Assembly: GCA_001687465.1 (NCBI GenBank) | Contig: LVLI01000386.1 | Span: 1-64,000 of the forward strand | Length of the DNA: 64,000 bases | Direction of reading: 5' to 3' | Source: Halocafeteria seosinensis | Lineage: Eukaryota; Sar; Bigyra; Bicosoecida | In this document: piece by piece, positions 25,001 through 38,100 of the stretch | Numbering within the stretch: the stretch's first letter is position 1 | How the letters are laid out: each line of letters begins with the position of its first letter | Notes under the pieces: model-generated | What the model saw: only the letters and a program-made list of their open reading frames with translations | What the model was told of the DNA's origin: nothing | Database searches by the model: none | Translations under genes and position numbers: made by a program

Positions 25001-28000
25001 GTCTATCACCCACGTTCCATCCTTCCGGGGTGTCATCAAGCTCAAGTAACCGAGTTCCAGCGGTCAACGTGTGCGCTAGACGCGTCCATCCTGTCTTGGA
25101 TACTCCTGCCATGGTAACATTACCAAATACAGCAATCACTTTGTTTCCTAGATTGAGACCATTGGCAACAACAAGTGCATCATCCCTTCGGTCACCATGG
25201 AGTCGAATCGTAGCATTCTTCAGCGGTTTCTCTGGAGTTCCCATTTCCATTTCTCTCCAAATAGTCATTGTTTTCGCATTCAGCACGCCGTTTTCCGCAA
25301 AGCTGAGCTTACCATCCACAGAGACCCCTTTAACAATAGGCGTTTCAGTATTGACAATAATATGTTTGCTAGAGTCTATAGTAACATCTTTACCGGCTTT
25401 CGGGAAGGTTCCGTTGGGCCAGGCGGCAGGATCCGTCCAATTGTAAACCGTAAGTTTCTCGGGTTGAGGAGGAGGAAGACAAATATCGGGTAACCACGGA
25501 TGCTCAACATTATCGGGTGGACACGTTATCCGATGCACTTCAAAACGATACTTATCATCACCACTTGCAGTAGCATTGATGTCATTGATTACGACGTGCC
25601 ACGTATCATTGTCATGATCCGGCGCTCTTTCAATCCACCCCGTGCCAATTCGGTCTTGCTGTGGCCTGGGCATACGGTCTGGTTGCCCCGGTTGCTCCAG
25701 CGAGGGTACCTCTTCCTCCTCGCTGCTTCCAGGTGCATAGACAACCTTGTTGCGCCATCGGAAATCGATCCAGCTCATTTTCAACCCTATATATTCTTCC
25801 ATGACAGTAGAATCCATCTCAATGAATTCAGGTCTGCCATATCGGAATCTGAAGCGCTGCCAATCGACCAGTGTGTCCACAGATGCATCGTACCAACTAT
25901 GAGTCACCAATGGAGCAAGCCATCCATTGAACGACTTCGCTGTCCGTCTGTATTGAATTGTATCCGAGAAAGTGCTATTATCTAATTGCTTGAAAATGAA
26001 CGGTTCCCAGTTCAATTCGCGAGGATAGTTGTTATCAATGGCAAGACGTCTAACTCGAACCTCTCCGTCACATACAATCCCACCATCGTACGTGCCTTCC
26101 TCGTCCCTCCTGCAATGCGGACTCCCTTCGTTAAACTTGTAGTAAGGTGTGGCAGTACCATTCACGTGACCAGTTAGTGTTCCATCCAAATCCCAGAAGA
26201 TCTGCTTCTTTGGTTCAGTCCATTTAGTGCGCTTGCGACTGTTGTAGAAGGCCATTCTCTCAAAACGAGTGGTGAATCCACCCTGTTTCTCTCCTTCGCA
26301 GTCAATGCACATAGAAATCGCTCCACTATCTCCGTAGTTTACAATAGTAACTCCCGAGACATGGAAGTAGTCGTCCATGGGACCGAAGATAGCTTGTTGT
26401 CCTATTGGCGCCATCTCACCATTTACGTTACCAACGTATAAGCAGTCTTTGATATTCGGTGTATCTTCTCTAAATCCCGTTGGAAAGAACCTCCACATTT
26501 GACCCAGTGCCCCATTTTCCAGGATTTTGTGGTTTACATGCTGCAGATCCCCGTTTCTGTAGCCAAATATACCTTGCCCACCGTTTCGGTAGGACGTCAA
26601 ATTCTGAAATTTCTGCAGGCGCATCGGTGTATAAATTGGGTAAATACGCAATCCGTGCACGTCACAGGAATGAACAGTATTGTTGAAGAATTCCCCAATG
26701 TCATCATTGTGCGGAACAATCGGATGATGACTAGATGGGCCATGAGGTGTACCCGGAAGTTCGTACCAGAATCCATAGTTTACCGAACCCGCAGCGACGT
26801 TGTGTCGAAGGAATTGAGTCGGTCCGGCCATCCAGAAACAAGCAGGGGAATCGTCGCTGTTAATGCCCATCGTCAACGGCAAGGTCCACACCACCAGGTT
26901 CTCTTCCGTAGGATTAAATTTCTCCACCCCGTCTTCAAAGAAGATGGTATGGCCTTTGACCTTGTAAGCTACGTTGTGGCTCGTGGTGAACTTGTGAGTA
27001 CCGTGGATGGTGACTGCGCGCTGTAAAGCATGGTGGTAGGAGTTACTCTTCACGTAGCTATGGCTGTTATCACCAGCCATGTGTGAATGGGTGCAGTATC
27101 GACCCAGTCGACCACCTTGGCCACAAGAGCTAAACTCAACGTTTTCGATCCGATAATATCCACCATGCGCCACCAGTGTATGTGCACCAAAGACCTGCTT
27201 CCGGCTATTATCGTCGCCCTTGACTAGAATATTTCTGCTGAGGAGACCAACTTCCGAGCGCATATGCACATCTGAGTGGCCGTATTTACCGGCCTCAAAA
27301 ACTTCCACGCCGTGCGCATATTGGAACTCTCCTTTAATTTTTAGACACCGAGCACCACACACGCTAGCAACTTCTACCTCCTCCGTTTCACGGAAGTTGC
27401 GGCCATTACTCGTCACTATGAGCCGATCACCAGGTACGAAGTCCACATCTTCCGCTGTGTGAATCTCATCATCACCAGCGCTAGCCGTGCTTTCAAGGAA
27501 CGTCCAACTCCGAATCCGCGGCTTACCGTGAAGATCAAGGTATCCGATTTCATCTGGGGCCGGGTTATTCCCGTGTCCGTGACCGCTGTTGGCACCCACG
27601 TTGAATACGCTAAGCACCTTAGCGCCAACTGTTGGAACTTGAACAGACTCCCATCGGTCACCATGGAGAGTAATGACCGCCCGATGATAAAACGGGTTGT
27701 CCTCTCTTCCCACTTCAAAGCGACCCCCGTTAATCAATATATAGTTCGCATCTAGTGACAAATCCTGATTATCAAATATGAGCTCTCCTTCGATTAACAA
27801 GACCCAAAGCACAGGGGTGGATTGATCCAATAAAACGGATTGCCCACGCGGAATGTGCACCGTGTCGTTGAATACAGGGAAGTTGTCGAAATTCCACGTA
27901 GCCGGCTGGGACCAGCGATCCAAGTAACGAAATACGGTGGTTTCAGCGTGAAGCGCCAACCCGGTTCCAGCAATGAGTACTTCCACACTATTCCGTCGAA

Positions 28001-31000
28001 TTTTGTCCCGCTTACCAGTCACGCATGTAATAGAGTTTGTAGATGAAGCCGTGACACTACAACGGACTCCATTCAGGTGTACATCTATATCTTTCGTGTT
28101 TCCAGAGAACCCGGACCCCGATATCGTAACCTCTGTACCTCCATCAGACGTGCCATTACTCGGAGTGATACTCTCTATGAAAGGTGTTTTCAAGACAGAG
28201 TATTTTACTTTAGAGTCTAGCATATCTGAAGCCTCGTTGCCTTCACTACACTCCATCTTAACAGCCAAGTCGCATTCATCTGTCGTTGATACCAGAAATC
28301 CTTCGAATTCCACTTCAGCCACATCGCATCTACCACTGTCAGGTCCAACATATCGAAGATATCGATAGCCATCGCTCGTATCATCAAGGTTAATCGAGTT
28401 CCATCCTTCGACAACGTTGGAACCTACAACAGCTATTTCTTCCCAATTTTCGTTATCATTCGATCCCTCGAAAACCCCGCCAACCATTGCATTCGATTCT
28501 CTATAGGACGGATAGTACCAAATCTCAGTCAACTGGCCTTGCAGACTAACTCCAACATCAAGCCCCACGTGACAATCATCACTGTGGTCTTGAAATTCAG
28601 TAGATATGTCGCCGTCAAAAGCGGAGCCTGAATCACCTCTAGAGCCGAAGACGGAGCCCGTCAGTACTTCAGGTTTATAATGACCAAATGCACTCAGAGC
28701 AGCAGGAGTAATAAGAGAGGGGGCAATGCATTCAATTTTCCCAGCCTCCACGGTTTGCAGCTTGCATTCACGACCACACACTGCAACGTTAGGGGCAGGA
28801 CTACCACATGCTCGATCCCGCGTGGAGCCGTTCTTCGGCCGTTCATCCGCGTTTACGCCATTTAAGGCTGGCCACCCGTGGCCACTGATTTCAATAGTCT
28901 TCCCACCGCCTAATCCAATCTCGACGGTACTGGCCATAGAAATCGATAGTTCGACAGACACCTGCTTAGGCACTAGTATGCGCCCTCGGTCACCGACGAC
29001 AAATTCTACATCAAACGTACCAGCAGGAGAGTTACCAACTATACACTCAACACGGGTAGCATTCCATGCACGTATGCTACAGTCTTCATCGCCAATTCGA
29101 ATGTATGAGCCCTCAACCAACCTGTCAGGGAAATTACCCGTGATGACCAATACACTTCCTCTTTGGACAACTTTAGGGGAAACTGATTCTGCTGTACCCG
29201 TTAAACTCTCCTTGTATGCATACGAATTCGAAAGTATCACAGAAGTTTGGCTTTCTAATGATAACCCAACTGCACCGGCACTCGCCATTGCCGTCACACT
29301 TGCTGTCGGGGTCACGGTGCCGCTGCCACTGACACTGGGTGTCGATGTTGGAGTCCCCGTAGCACTCGCCGTCTGACTTGGCGTGCTTGTTACGCTTGCA
29401 GTCGATGTCGGCGTCCTACTCGGACTTACATTTGGGCTAGGCGAGGCGTTCGTTCCATTGGAGTCTTCAAGAAATCGCATAGCTGTGAGCATTCTTCCAT
29501 GGTGACCACCATGCTCGTTGCCGTCACTATTGCTATGTCCAGTTTTGATCGCTACCCGAATTTGAGGAACGTGCTCACTCTCGTCAATGTCCTTCGCCGG
29601 AGTATATACAGTTAACTTTTGGAAACCACTCTCAATAATTTCCGCTAATTTATCATCGAAATGCACTATATTCTCGGAAGACACACCGGAGAAACCTTGA
29701 CCCTCTAGTGTTACCCAGTGCCCGCCATGGAATGAGCCGGCAGCAGAGCTAATGGACTCCACATGCAGAGAATAGCTCACTTCAAACGGACAAAACGCGT
29801 TGCCATATTTTGTACCTATCTGGATAGAGTGATTGCCCGCTCTATTGAAAGGAAGCGTGCACACCAAGCGATCACTGGTAGAGGCCGTTTCGTTGATGGA
29901 ACAACTCTCGGATCCCACTGTTACTGTAGAACGACCATCAAACAATATGTTACCACTAACGATTAACTGCTTGCCAGGTTCACCATCAGAGTCATCAATG
30001 CCATCACAAACTGGTGTAGAGGTGTTACTAAACCGGAAATTGCATGTACCTTCCGCACACACGGCCGCAGTTCGGCTGCGTCGAACTTCTACTGTGGCAT
30101 CTGTAGTGCGCTGCTCACCAACTAAGTCCTTGACGGAGCTCGTTATGCAGACAATTTCATCGTTTGAGACGCTTTGGAGTTCGCAAAGCACCCAATCATC
30201 ATGCACCGTATCCAAATTTATCCTGACTTCCAGACCGTCGGTCTTTTTACCGAAACCAAAACCAAATACATGAAGCTCCTGGCCTCCTAGGATGGACCCT
30301 TCTTTCATGGATAGTCTGTCGACGCGGTAGCCAACGTCAATCGTGTTAGAGTTTGCGTCGGCATAGCCAACTAAATCGATGTGGATCAACGGCAACACAG
30401 GTTCTTGTGGCATTGCAGGCGGTTCTCCGCGAATCAAAGCGCAGCGCAGTGTCGCTGCAGTGACATTTAGCGTTGCCTGCTGGCAACGACGTGATCCAAT
30501 GTGTACGGCGATCGGGGAATCAGAGCCATGATTTATGTTTTCTAAGTGGAACTCAACAATGCCACTCGTAGCAGCACTAAGTTGAGTTGGCTCCACGCTC
30601 TTAATCCTCCAAGTCAATTCCTCCTTGAATGTGAAACTTTCGGAGTACTGCTTGCCGTTCACCTTAATAGACGCAGATATCCGATCTGAAGTATGATTCA
30701 ACACACTGGGCATACGGATTGAGACAAGCCTGTGGGAAGCATGCACAATTTCTGCCGGAAGTTCAACACCACTACTGTCCAAAACGATGCTGACGTCGTT
30801 ATTCGTCTCGTTCGCGGAGAAACCAGTGCCGCTGACATTCACGATGGTTCCACCAGCTAGCGATCCTTCAAGCGGACTGGCATCGAAAAGGTCCATATCG
30901 ACCTCTACAGTAGCGCTTTCAGTCGTCGTGGCTTTCCCTCTTCCTTCTCCGACAAACACTTGCACCACATGAATGCCTTCATTTGTATCCTGTAATTGAC

Positions 31001-33545
31001 AAGTGAGGGTGTCCTCACCAGCGCTGGTGACGTTGCAACGTCCTTCGCCAATAAATATATCATTCGTGAACACATCTGCGACAAAACCTTCTCCCTCCAC
31101 TGTTAGAGTATCACCTACAACGGCCGTATTTGGGCTAACGGAGGTAATTTTCGGGGTTAGACTGGACTTGTACTGCCATGAGCACCCGTTCTCACTGAAT
31201 ATGTTGCAAGAGCTCAGCATTCCTCGAACGGAGGCACGAACACTGCCGCTTTCAATTGGCGGTAGCTCGAACCAATCCATAGGCACAGTCGAGTAGAACA
31301 CATCATCGGAATCACCTTCCTGGAGCGTTTGCACTTCAATGTGTACGTCTGCTCCTGTCAGAGAGGAGCTATCAGCCGCCAAGAGAGTTACATTCCCATA
31401 CGGTCGAAAGAACCATACTCGATATTGCCGACCAAAGTCTGGATCACCCTCTCGAGAAACCTCTACATCCTCTACGAAAGAAAGAGATTCGAGTGCATCT
31501 TCGACATTACCATCGCCTGCATTGTAATCAATATCCCAGGTACACTCTTCTTCAAGGCACAGCCGGAACGTTCCACGCACAGGTGGCCGAGGATCCCGGA
31601 CTCGATTCTCATCTGTTATTGAGCGAGTTCGATTTACAATTGTGACCAAGCTATTCGGGTCACCGTTTTCATACTCAACCGAGATCAAAGGAAACTTAGA
31701 AAACGTTGGGCACCTGAACGTAAGTAGCAATGCATAGCCGGCAAAACCTCGGGAGTCCTTCAAAGTGCTCAGGGTTGCATCCACATTACCGCAGTCCAAG
31801 TCTGCGTCATCTCTATCCCCGCACATATTTCTTGATTGCCTGGCTGTGAGGCGCTCTACGAAATCACTAGCCTTCTGTTCTATGTCATGCTTGGAATCAC
31901 TTAGGTCAATTTTGAACCCCTTGCACGGAAGACGGTCAGAGCGAGAAAGGAGAAAAGTACCGGTTTCTACTCCTTCGAGCACGATCTCCTGCTGTTCGAA
32001 CGTTACATTGCTTTGTATATCAATTTCTTGAAGCTCATAGACACTCTGGTCCGCTTCCAAATGATATTTCCCTTCCGATGCATCATGGATACGTAACCCG
32101 ACTTGAAAATCGTCGAGATGCCAATCTCCAGAATGAAGAGCGGCTACAAAATATCGTTTGCCAGCTTCAAACCACAGTGGTTCTGAAATTTGGCTATCCG
32201 AATCAAAGTAAGAGAACGCGTGCCAATTACTCAAGGCAACCGGCTGAGTGGAAAGATTGGCGCGAGACTCATCCGTGGAGATGTGGAGTGCCTTATACTT
32301 CCTCCCAAGGATGTACCAACTGTAGTACCTGGAAAGGGGTGGAATAAATAAACCTTCAACCAGTTGATCCCGATCATGCCAGGCACGAGCGTGACGAATC
32401 GTCCACCCTCCGGTGAACTGGTCAGTTTGTAACGCTTGCCTGTGCACTTTCGGATCATTTTCGTAATACCAATGCAAGTCCTTTTGAACTTCACGATATG
32501 TTCGAACAGACATTCCACGGCCTGGTGACTTGGGTTGGGAGTGGTAATCCGAAGGAACAGCAGAGGTCAAGCAAACAATTGTTTGAGGATTTTCAAGCTC
32601 ATCTTCTTCTGGTGGTTCGACGGTTTGAATTCTACACGGCAGATCTCCAAGGGTTATCTCGTTATCATCTATGTTGTAGCTGAATCCGTATCCTTTGATA
32701 GTAATTTCCGCATCTCCGTTGAGACCGCCTTCGTTATGCGAAATGCTTTCAATATGAGGGTGCAACGTATAGTGAAACGGTTGGCCGTCCAAACCCACCT
32801 GGCTGGCCCATTTGCCATAGTAAGGTTCACCGTATCCACGGTGTGGATGATGCACTCGAATGGTGGCATTGTATCTACCAACTGGAGCGTTCATCACCAT
32901 GCATTCTGATACCCCATTATGGACTGCTCGGCCACGGCGGAAGTTGCACTTCAAACCACCGAGCTCACCGCTGAAGTCGTCAACATCATGGTTTCGGAAA
33001 TATCCATCCAAGGATAACAGTGTGCCCGCATAGCCACCGAGTGTGTGCTGATTGACCACTGGGGTATCATGCCAACGATGTCGAAAACGGCACCAAGTCT
33101 TGCAGTCCGCAAAACTAGCGAATCCCACCCCAATTGTTTGCACCGATACAATGACATTTCCGCTGTCCTCATCCTGTGCATGAGCTAACGGTGGTGCATA
33201 GCACACGATTTGATTCTGATTGGTGTAGTAGTCCTCAATCTCACAAATGTTGTTTCCGAAGAACACAGTGGTGAAGAAGTTCTCACCCGTTGCTTCGAAT
33301 CCGTCAGGTCCATTGTTCTGGAATCCTCGGCCAGTAATAGTCACCTGTAGGACACCAACAAATGTACAATTGTGGTTTCAGATGTAAGCGAAGAGTGTAA
33401 ACCTTACCCTGGTTCCTCCAGCAATGGAACCTCGGTTGGGGCTAATGTCGTGTATCACCTGTCCTTCAACAGTTGTGGTCGCATATGCGAGCACCACATA
33501 CATTCCCACAACGACGGTGGGAAATGCGTTGCGTATTCTCATCAT
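22056..33545 (-). CDS. Fibrocystin-L-like giant membrane protein, copy A (2 exons)
   Basis: Exon 1 is 33545-33408 and exon 2 is 33344-22056, across a 63-nt phase-0 intron, giving 3,808 aa. A cleavable signal peptide (MMRIRNAFPTVVVGMYVVLAY) is followed directly by a first IPT/TIG domain. Approximate order after it: TIG (about 245), PA14-like (about 355-470), a TIG series (about 777, 864, 1061, 1244), a Ser/Thr/Pro-rich mucin-like linker (about 1347-1397), another TIG (about 1431), an F5/8-type-C-like galactose-binding fold (about 1607-1724, with SAFDGD and YRYLRY), TIG (about 1771), G8 domain 1 (WSQPATWNFDNFPVFNDTV, about 1857-1980), beta-helix, G8 domain 2 (WTDPAAWPNGTFPKAGKDV, about 2681-2767), a second beta-helix, one transmembrane helix (VGVGVGALVVIAVYGVVVV, about 3700-3722) and a Ser-rich basic tail of about 85 aa. 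This order matches PKHD1L1/fibrocystin-L, a type I surface protein. Function in this organism is unknown. It is the downstream member of a tandem pair. Confidence 0.9.
29290..29440 (-). repeat. Ser/Thr/Pro-rich repeat-encoding segment in copy A
   Basis: An imperfect minisatellite-like run encodes Thr/Ser/Pro repeats of the type TPTSTASVT and GSGTVTPTASVT. It lies between two TIG domains, at about residues 1347-1397 of copy A. Such stretches usually form extended, O-glycosylated spacers; glycosylation here is an inference. Copy B has a matching but differently arranged run near 42260-42420. Confidence 0.7.
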
Positions 33546-35100
33546 ACGTACAATCGCACTTAAGTTAGGACAACAAAACTGGAACTGCTCGTTCGTCGAT
33601 CAGTCCCTCCCCTTTGCGAGAGATAGCCAGCGCGTCAAACGCTGGGTTCCTTCCTGCCACCGAACAAGCTGCTCGAGGGTGCGAAGAAAGCGCGCCTTCT
33701 AAATACACAAGGAGTCCAGAAATAGAAAACACACGAAGCCAATCTCCCTTTGGCTTTATGCTTTTCTCCAGGGGGAGAAAATACTGCAATAAATGCCGTA
33801 TGATGCAAATTTAGCACCTAAAGCAATTACACTGCTCAAGCGCCCCGGACGCCGAAGCCTTTTTTGTCGCCCGGAAGGAGCCCTTTGCACCTGCCACAAA
33901 CAGAGATGCGATCCAGCTCTGGGGCCCGACGGCAGAATTACACACCTCAACCGTGTGTAAGACCCCAAATGGACCCTAACGTGATAAACCGAGAGCAATA
34001 AGAAAGCGTCCGCTTTCTTGTCTCTCTATTCAGGTCGTTTTCTTTGTGTCTACCAGCGTAACACGTCGTCAAACAAATCACAGAACGCTTCGCTTACTCT
34101 TTTAGATAGAAGCCGGGGTGGGGTGTGACGTTGGAAGAGCCAGCCCACACCGACAACCGATAGCGTACGGTACAAGGTAGTGCAGAGTCTGCAGACTTAT
34201 TTCGAGGAAGTGGTGCACATAAAATGAAGGAGAATGCGCATCGTCCTAGCGATTCAAATATGTGTGTGTGTGTGTGTGTGCATGACTACGCAATGTACGG
34301 TGGGACACATACGTCGGCCCGCAGCCGAGAGGCAAACCGTCGGCTTGGCGGCTTCGGAACACTAAGAACCGGTTAACAGCTATGACCGAATTCTACGTTC
34401 GTGATGATGTTTGTGGTCAGCATATTCATGGAAAATTCATCATGTAACATCCTCTGCCCATGGGCGGGTAACTTGGTTCCCTGAGCAACCATGCTTCGTT
34501 TCGATTGTGGCTCGCTTGGAAACACAAAATGGAAGCAATTCAATTGCTGTTGTGGATACTACTCAAGTCACTTTCCCCTTTATCAATTCTTCCAGATGCT
34601 ACTTGAGCGTCCAGGATTCATGGATTAGCCCTGCTGTTCCGTAGGAGCTCGGGATCTTTGCCGGGTGGATGGATAGACGAGCCTGCTGCAGCAGCAATGC
34701 TGCATCCCCAAACCTAAAGCATAGAGGGGACGATCACCTCGTTCGCCACTGCGGCGGTTAGTGAGCCGGAGCCATCTCAGGATAGCGCTGCATACGATCT
34801 GTGGTGTAGCGCAGTTGTGTCAGCTACAATTGGTAGTGCCTAGTGAATTGATCAGTAGAAAAGAAGTCCAGCAGAATTAGGTACAGTGAGTGTGGAAATC
34901 ATTTGACAATATATTATGCATTAACTGTCGGTTCGATTGCATTGCATATAGAGGGAACCGAAAACAACAGTCTAAGGTATCACATGCTCATACTGTTGCG
35001 GGAACCTGGTAATATAAATACCACACAAAACATGCAAAGACAGCATCGTTAACCTCAGAGACGCCGATATAGCACAACGAGGTTTATGATCTAAAACTGT
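33546..35100. other. Spacer between the two fibrocystin-like copies
   Basis: This 1.55-kb region carries the promoter of copy A and the 3' flank of copy B. It holds a (TG)10 dinucleotide run and several short GC-rich inverted repeats, such as around 34672-34706. I see no coding remnant of a third copy and no recognisable gene. Confidence 0.5.
34261..34280. repeat. (TG)10 microsatellite
   Basis: Ten perfect TG dinucleotides occur in the spacer about 0.7 kb upstream of copy A of the fibrocystin-like pair. Likely length-polymorphic. Confidence 0.9.
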
Positions 35101-38100
35101 CTATATTCTTTCTGGGGATACTTTTTGACTGGAGCTTCTTTGGCTAGGTGGAGCCTGGTACTCATCCAGTCTTCGGTTGACCGAACGTGGGGAACTTAGA
35201 TCTTCTTGAGAGCCGGAGCTCCTTGACTTGTCCTCCTCTGACATCAGTCGTCTTCCATCATATGTGGCCCCAACTACTGAACTTCGTGGGCCTGCAGTAA
35301 CATCATACCGCGTCGCCACGCGGAGCACTTTGTGCTTCCGACGTCCTCTTGCGATACCGATTCCATATACGGCTACAACCGATACAGCAGCAACACCAGC
35401 TACGACCATGATAGCGAGGACGGTTGTTCCCAACTGAGCTTCTTCCTTGGAATCATCGTTTCCATCCTCTTGTCCCTGTGAAAAGGTCTCTGTTGATGGT
35501 TCAAGCATGCTGAATCCTGCCACAGTGGCGTTCGTTGCCGTGCTAATTGTAGCCTCCAGTATTCCACTCTCAGATAGATGTGATATGGTACGAGACAAAT
35601 TTCGTTGCTGCTCCACGATTTCTTCGTAGTTTCCACCGAGATTTGGTCCGTCACTCGATTCTCCACTGTCGTCGTCCCCATCCTCGCTCAAGTCAAGTTT
35701 CTTCTCAGGATCAATGAAAATGCTTATCGCCGTAATTTCCTCGTTCCCCTCACCCAGTTCACGCCTCAAGTCGTCAAAAATATTTTCAGAACGGTCTACG
35801 ATTCGGATCCTGCTCTCCGGGATGCTCAAGAGAGTCGCTAGGTTGTTAATTAGGCTCCTCTGGCCATTGCCTTCCCAAAACTCTGCGCTACTAACTTTCA
35901 GATCGATATTGAGTTGTATGCTTGCTGTACGAACCACTGCTACTCGGGCTAGATTCTCATGTCCATGGATCACAATCCAAATGTGCCGTACTTGAGGATT
36001 AAAATGATTGGATCCAGCGGGGTCGCTAAGCTTCGGGATCGTCTTCTGTGACTCAATGTATTTCCCGTTATAGTATATTTCCATTGCATTTGGCTTCTGG
36101 AGGAACATGCGGACCAGTATTCTGTCACTAGGGTCTCTTGATTGAAATGTAAATTGCACACGGGCCGGTTGGGTATTAAACAGCTGAATGCTATGCTCTT
36201 CTCCCGTCAATATAGAAAACGCGAGCCAGTTTTTCAGCTTGTCTTCCGCGCAATTATCTTTGAAATCTCCTTGAACGGAATAAATTCTATCGTCATCACC
36301 GGGGTTGTTAAAATCGATCTCGTTAAAATGAGAAGCCAGAAGGGGACTCAATGCAAGATTTGTCCGAGAGTCTGGCTGAAATAGCATTCGCTGAAACTTG
36401 GAACCTGGACACCATATACCCAACCAATCGGTTTGGGTTACACACCTTGGGCTTGGCAAAGACAATGGTGGGTTATGGTAAATCAGAGAGCCACCCGCGG
36501 ATCCATGCATCGTTCCATCTAAATCGTGGAAGAGGATGTACATATAGCCTTGACACTTTTCTCCTGTACACATCTTATCGCCAAATGAAAACTTAGCGGC
36601 CTCTTCCACATCAACCCAACGAATCTCGCTAAAGCTTGCTCTGGGCGCAAAGTCTATCTGACTAGGATTATGAGCGACGGCAACGGACTTCAACCCGCAG
36701 TCACTGCGGGAGAAGTGTCCAAACGTCACGTTGTGTACGTTCAGCGTGGCGTCAAACGTCTCCGGCACCCCATACCGTAATTCCCAAGGCAAACTACATA
36801 GCCTTCCAACCGTGTTCGGAGGATCTAAATCACAGCTAAACTCAGGGTTTGCACTACATGTCTTGGCTTTACCTGTGTACTGAGAATTAACTATTCCAAC
36901 CCTTCTGTAGCCATTTCCAAATACGGAATTGCAACCATTTCCTTCCAAGTCGTTCTCTGATACGGCGTGGCACCTGACACTAGCATCGCAACTAGAGAGC
37001 GAAGTAGAGCCCAAGATAACTGAATTGGTTATGTTCGCATAGTTACCCGTTCCTCCCTTCACAAAATTTAAAGAAATTCCGATGTGGGAGTCAGCCACAA
37101 GAACTTCATCTACGATTAAGTTGGCATCTTGGTCAACTGACAAGATGGCAATGTGAGCGATTTTCCAAGCTTTAAATCCACGTACTAGCCGACATCCACC
37201 TTGCTCAGCTAATGCGAACGCACCGACCAAACTCGCAGAAATTTCATTATCGAATATGTGGTTTTCACCACATTTTTGGGGCCGAAAAGTGATTCCTGCA
37301 TCGCTCGACGATGCAATAAAATTACCACTCATCTCCTGGGGATTACCATCCATTACAATACCTGACGTTGGAACCAACCACCGAAAGGTTTGGTCGGGAG
37401 ATCGAAAAATTCCCGCAATAAGGTTGTTTGTTATGATAGCTCCATCAGACGTTCCATCCCAGAAGTCAATCCCAGACCGATAGGTTCGATGGATAACATT
37501 TTCGTGAACTTCCATCAATCCTCCATGCTGCTGAGCTTCAATACCATAGTTGAGCGAGTAAGAGAAGGAGCTCCGACGGATTGTATTTCTCTCGTGGAGA
37601 TTTTTGGAATGAGGATACTGGAAGCGGATACATCCATGTTCCATTTGCTGCTTCCCGCAATGAAAGAATTCTACACTGTCAGCTTGGATATTGCCAACCA
37701 GGTGAGGGCGCTCCAAATCGTCGTCATCAAACGAAACCTCCGAGACAACCCAGTGAAAGCCATAATTAGCCCGACCAACTTCACCACTGGCCTGATCGTC
37801 TTCGTCAAAAACTCCAATTACAGACACCGTTCGGTCCAAGTTGCCGACAGCTGCAGCCATAGTATACCCTTGAATCCCGAGACCAACGGAGTGGCTATAC
37901 TTTACTGGCAAATCCAAAGTGACCCTATTATCGCTTATGCTCTGGATTTTTCTCGTTTCCTGTTCTTGAATGTCATATTCGGTAGAAGTAATAACTAGTT
38001 CATCCCCAACGTTCCATCCTATCGGAGTTTCATCGAGGGTCATAACTCGGCCTCCGCCATTCAGGGAGCTTGCTAGCTGTGTCCATGTGGTTTTCGGAAC

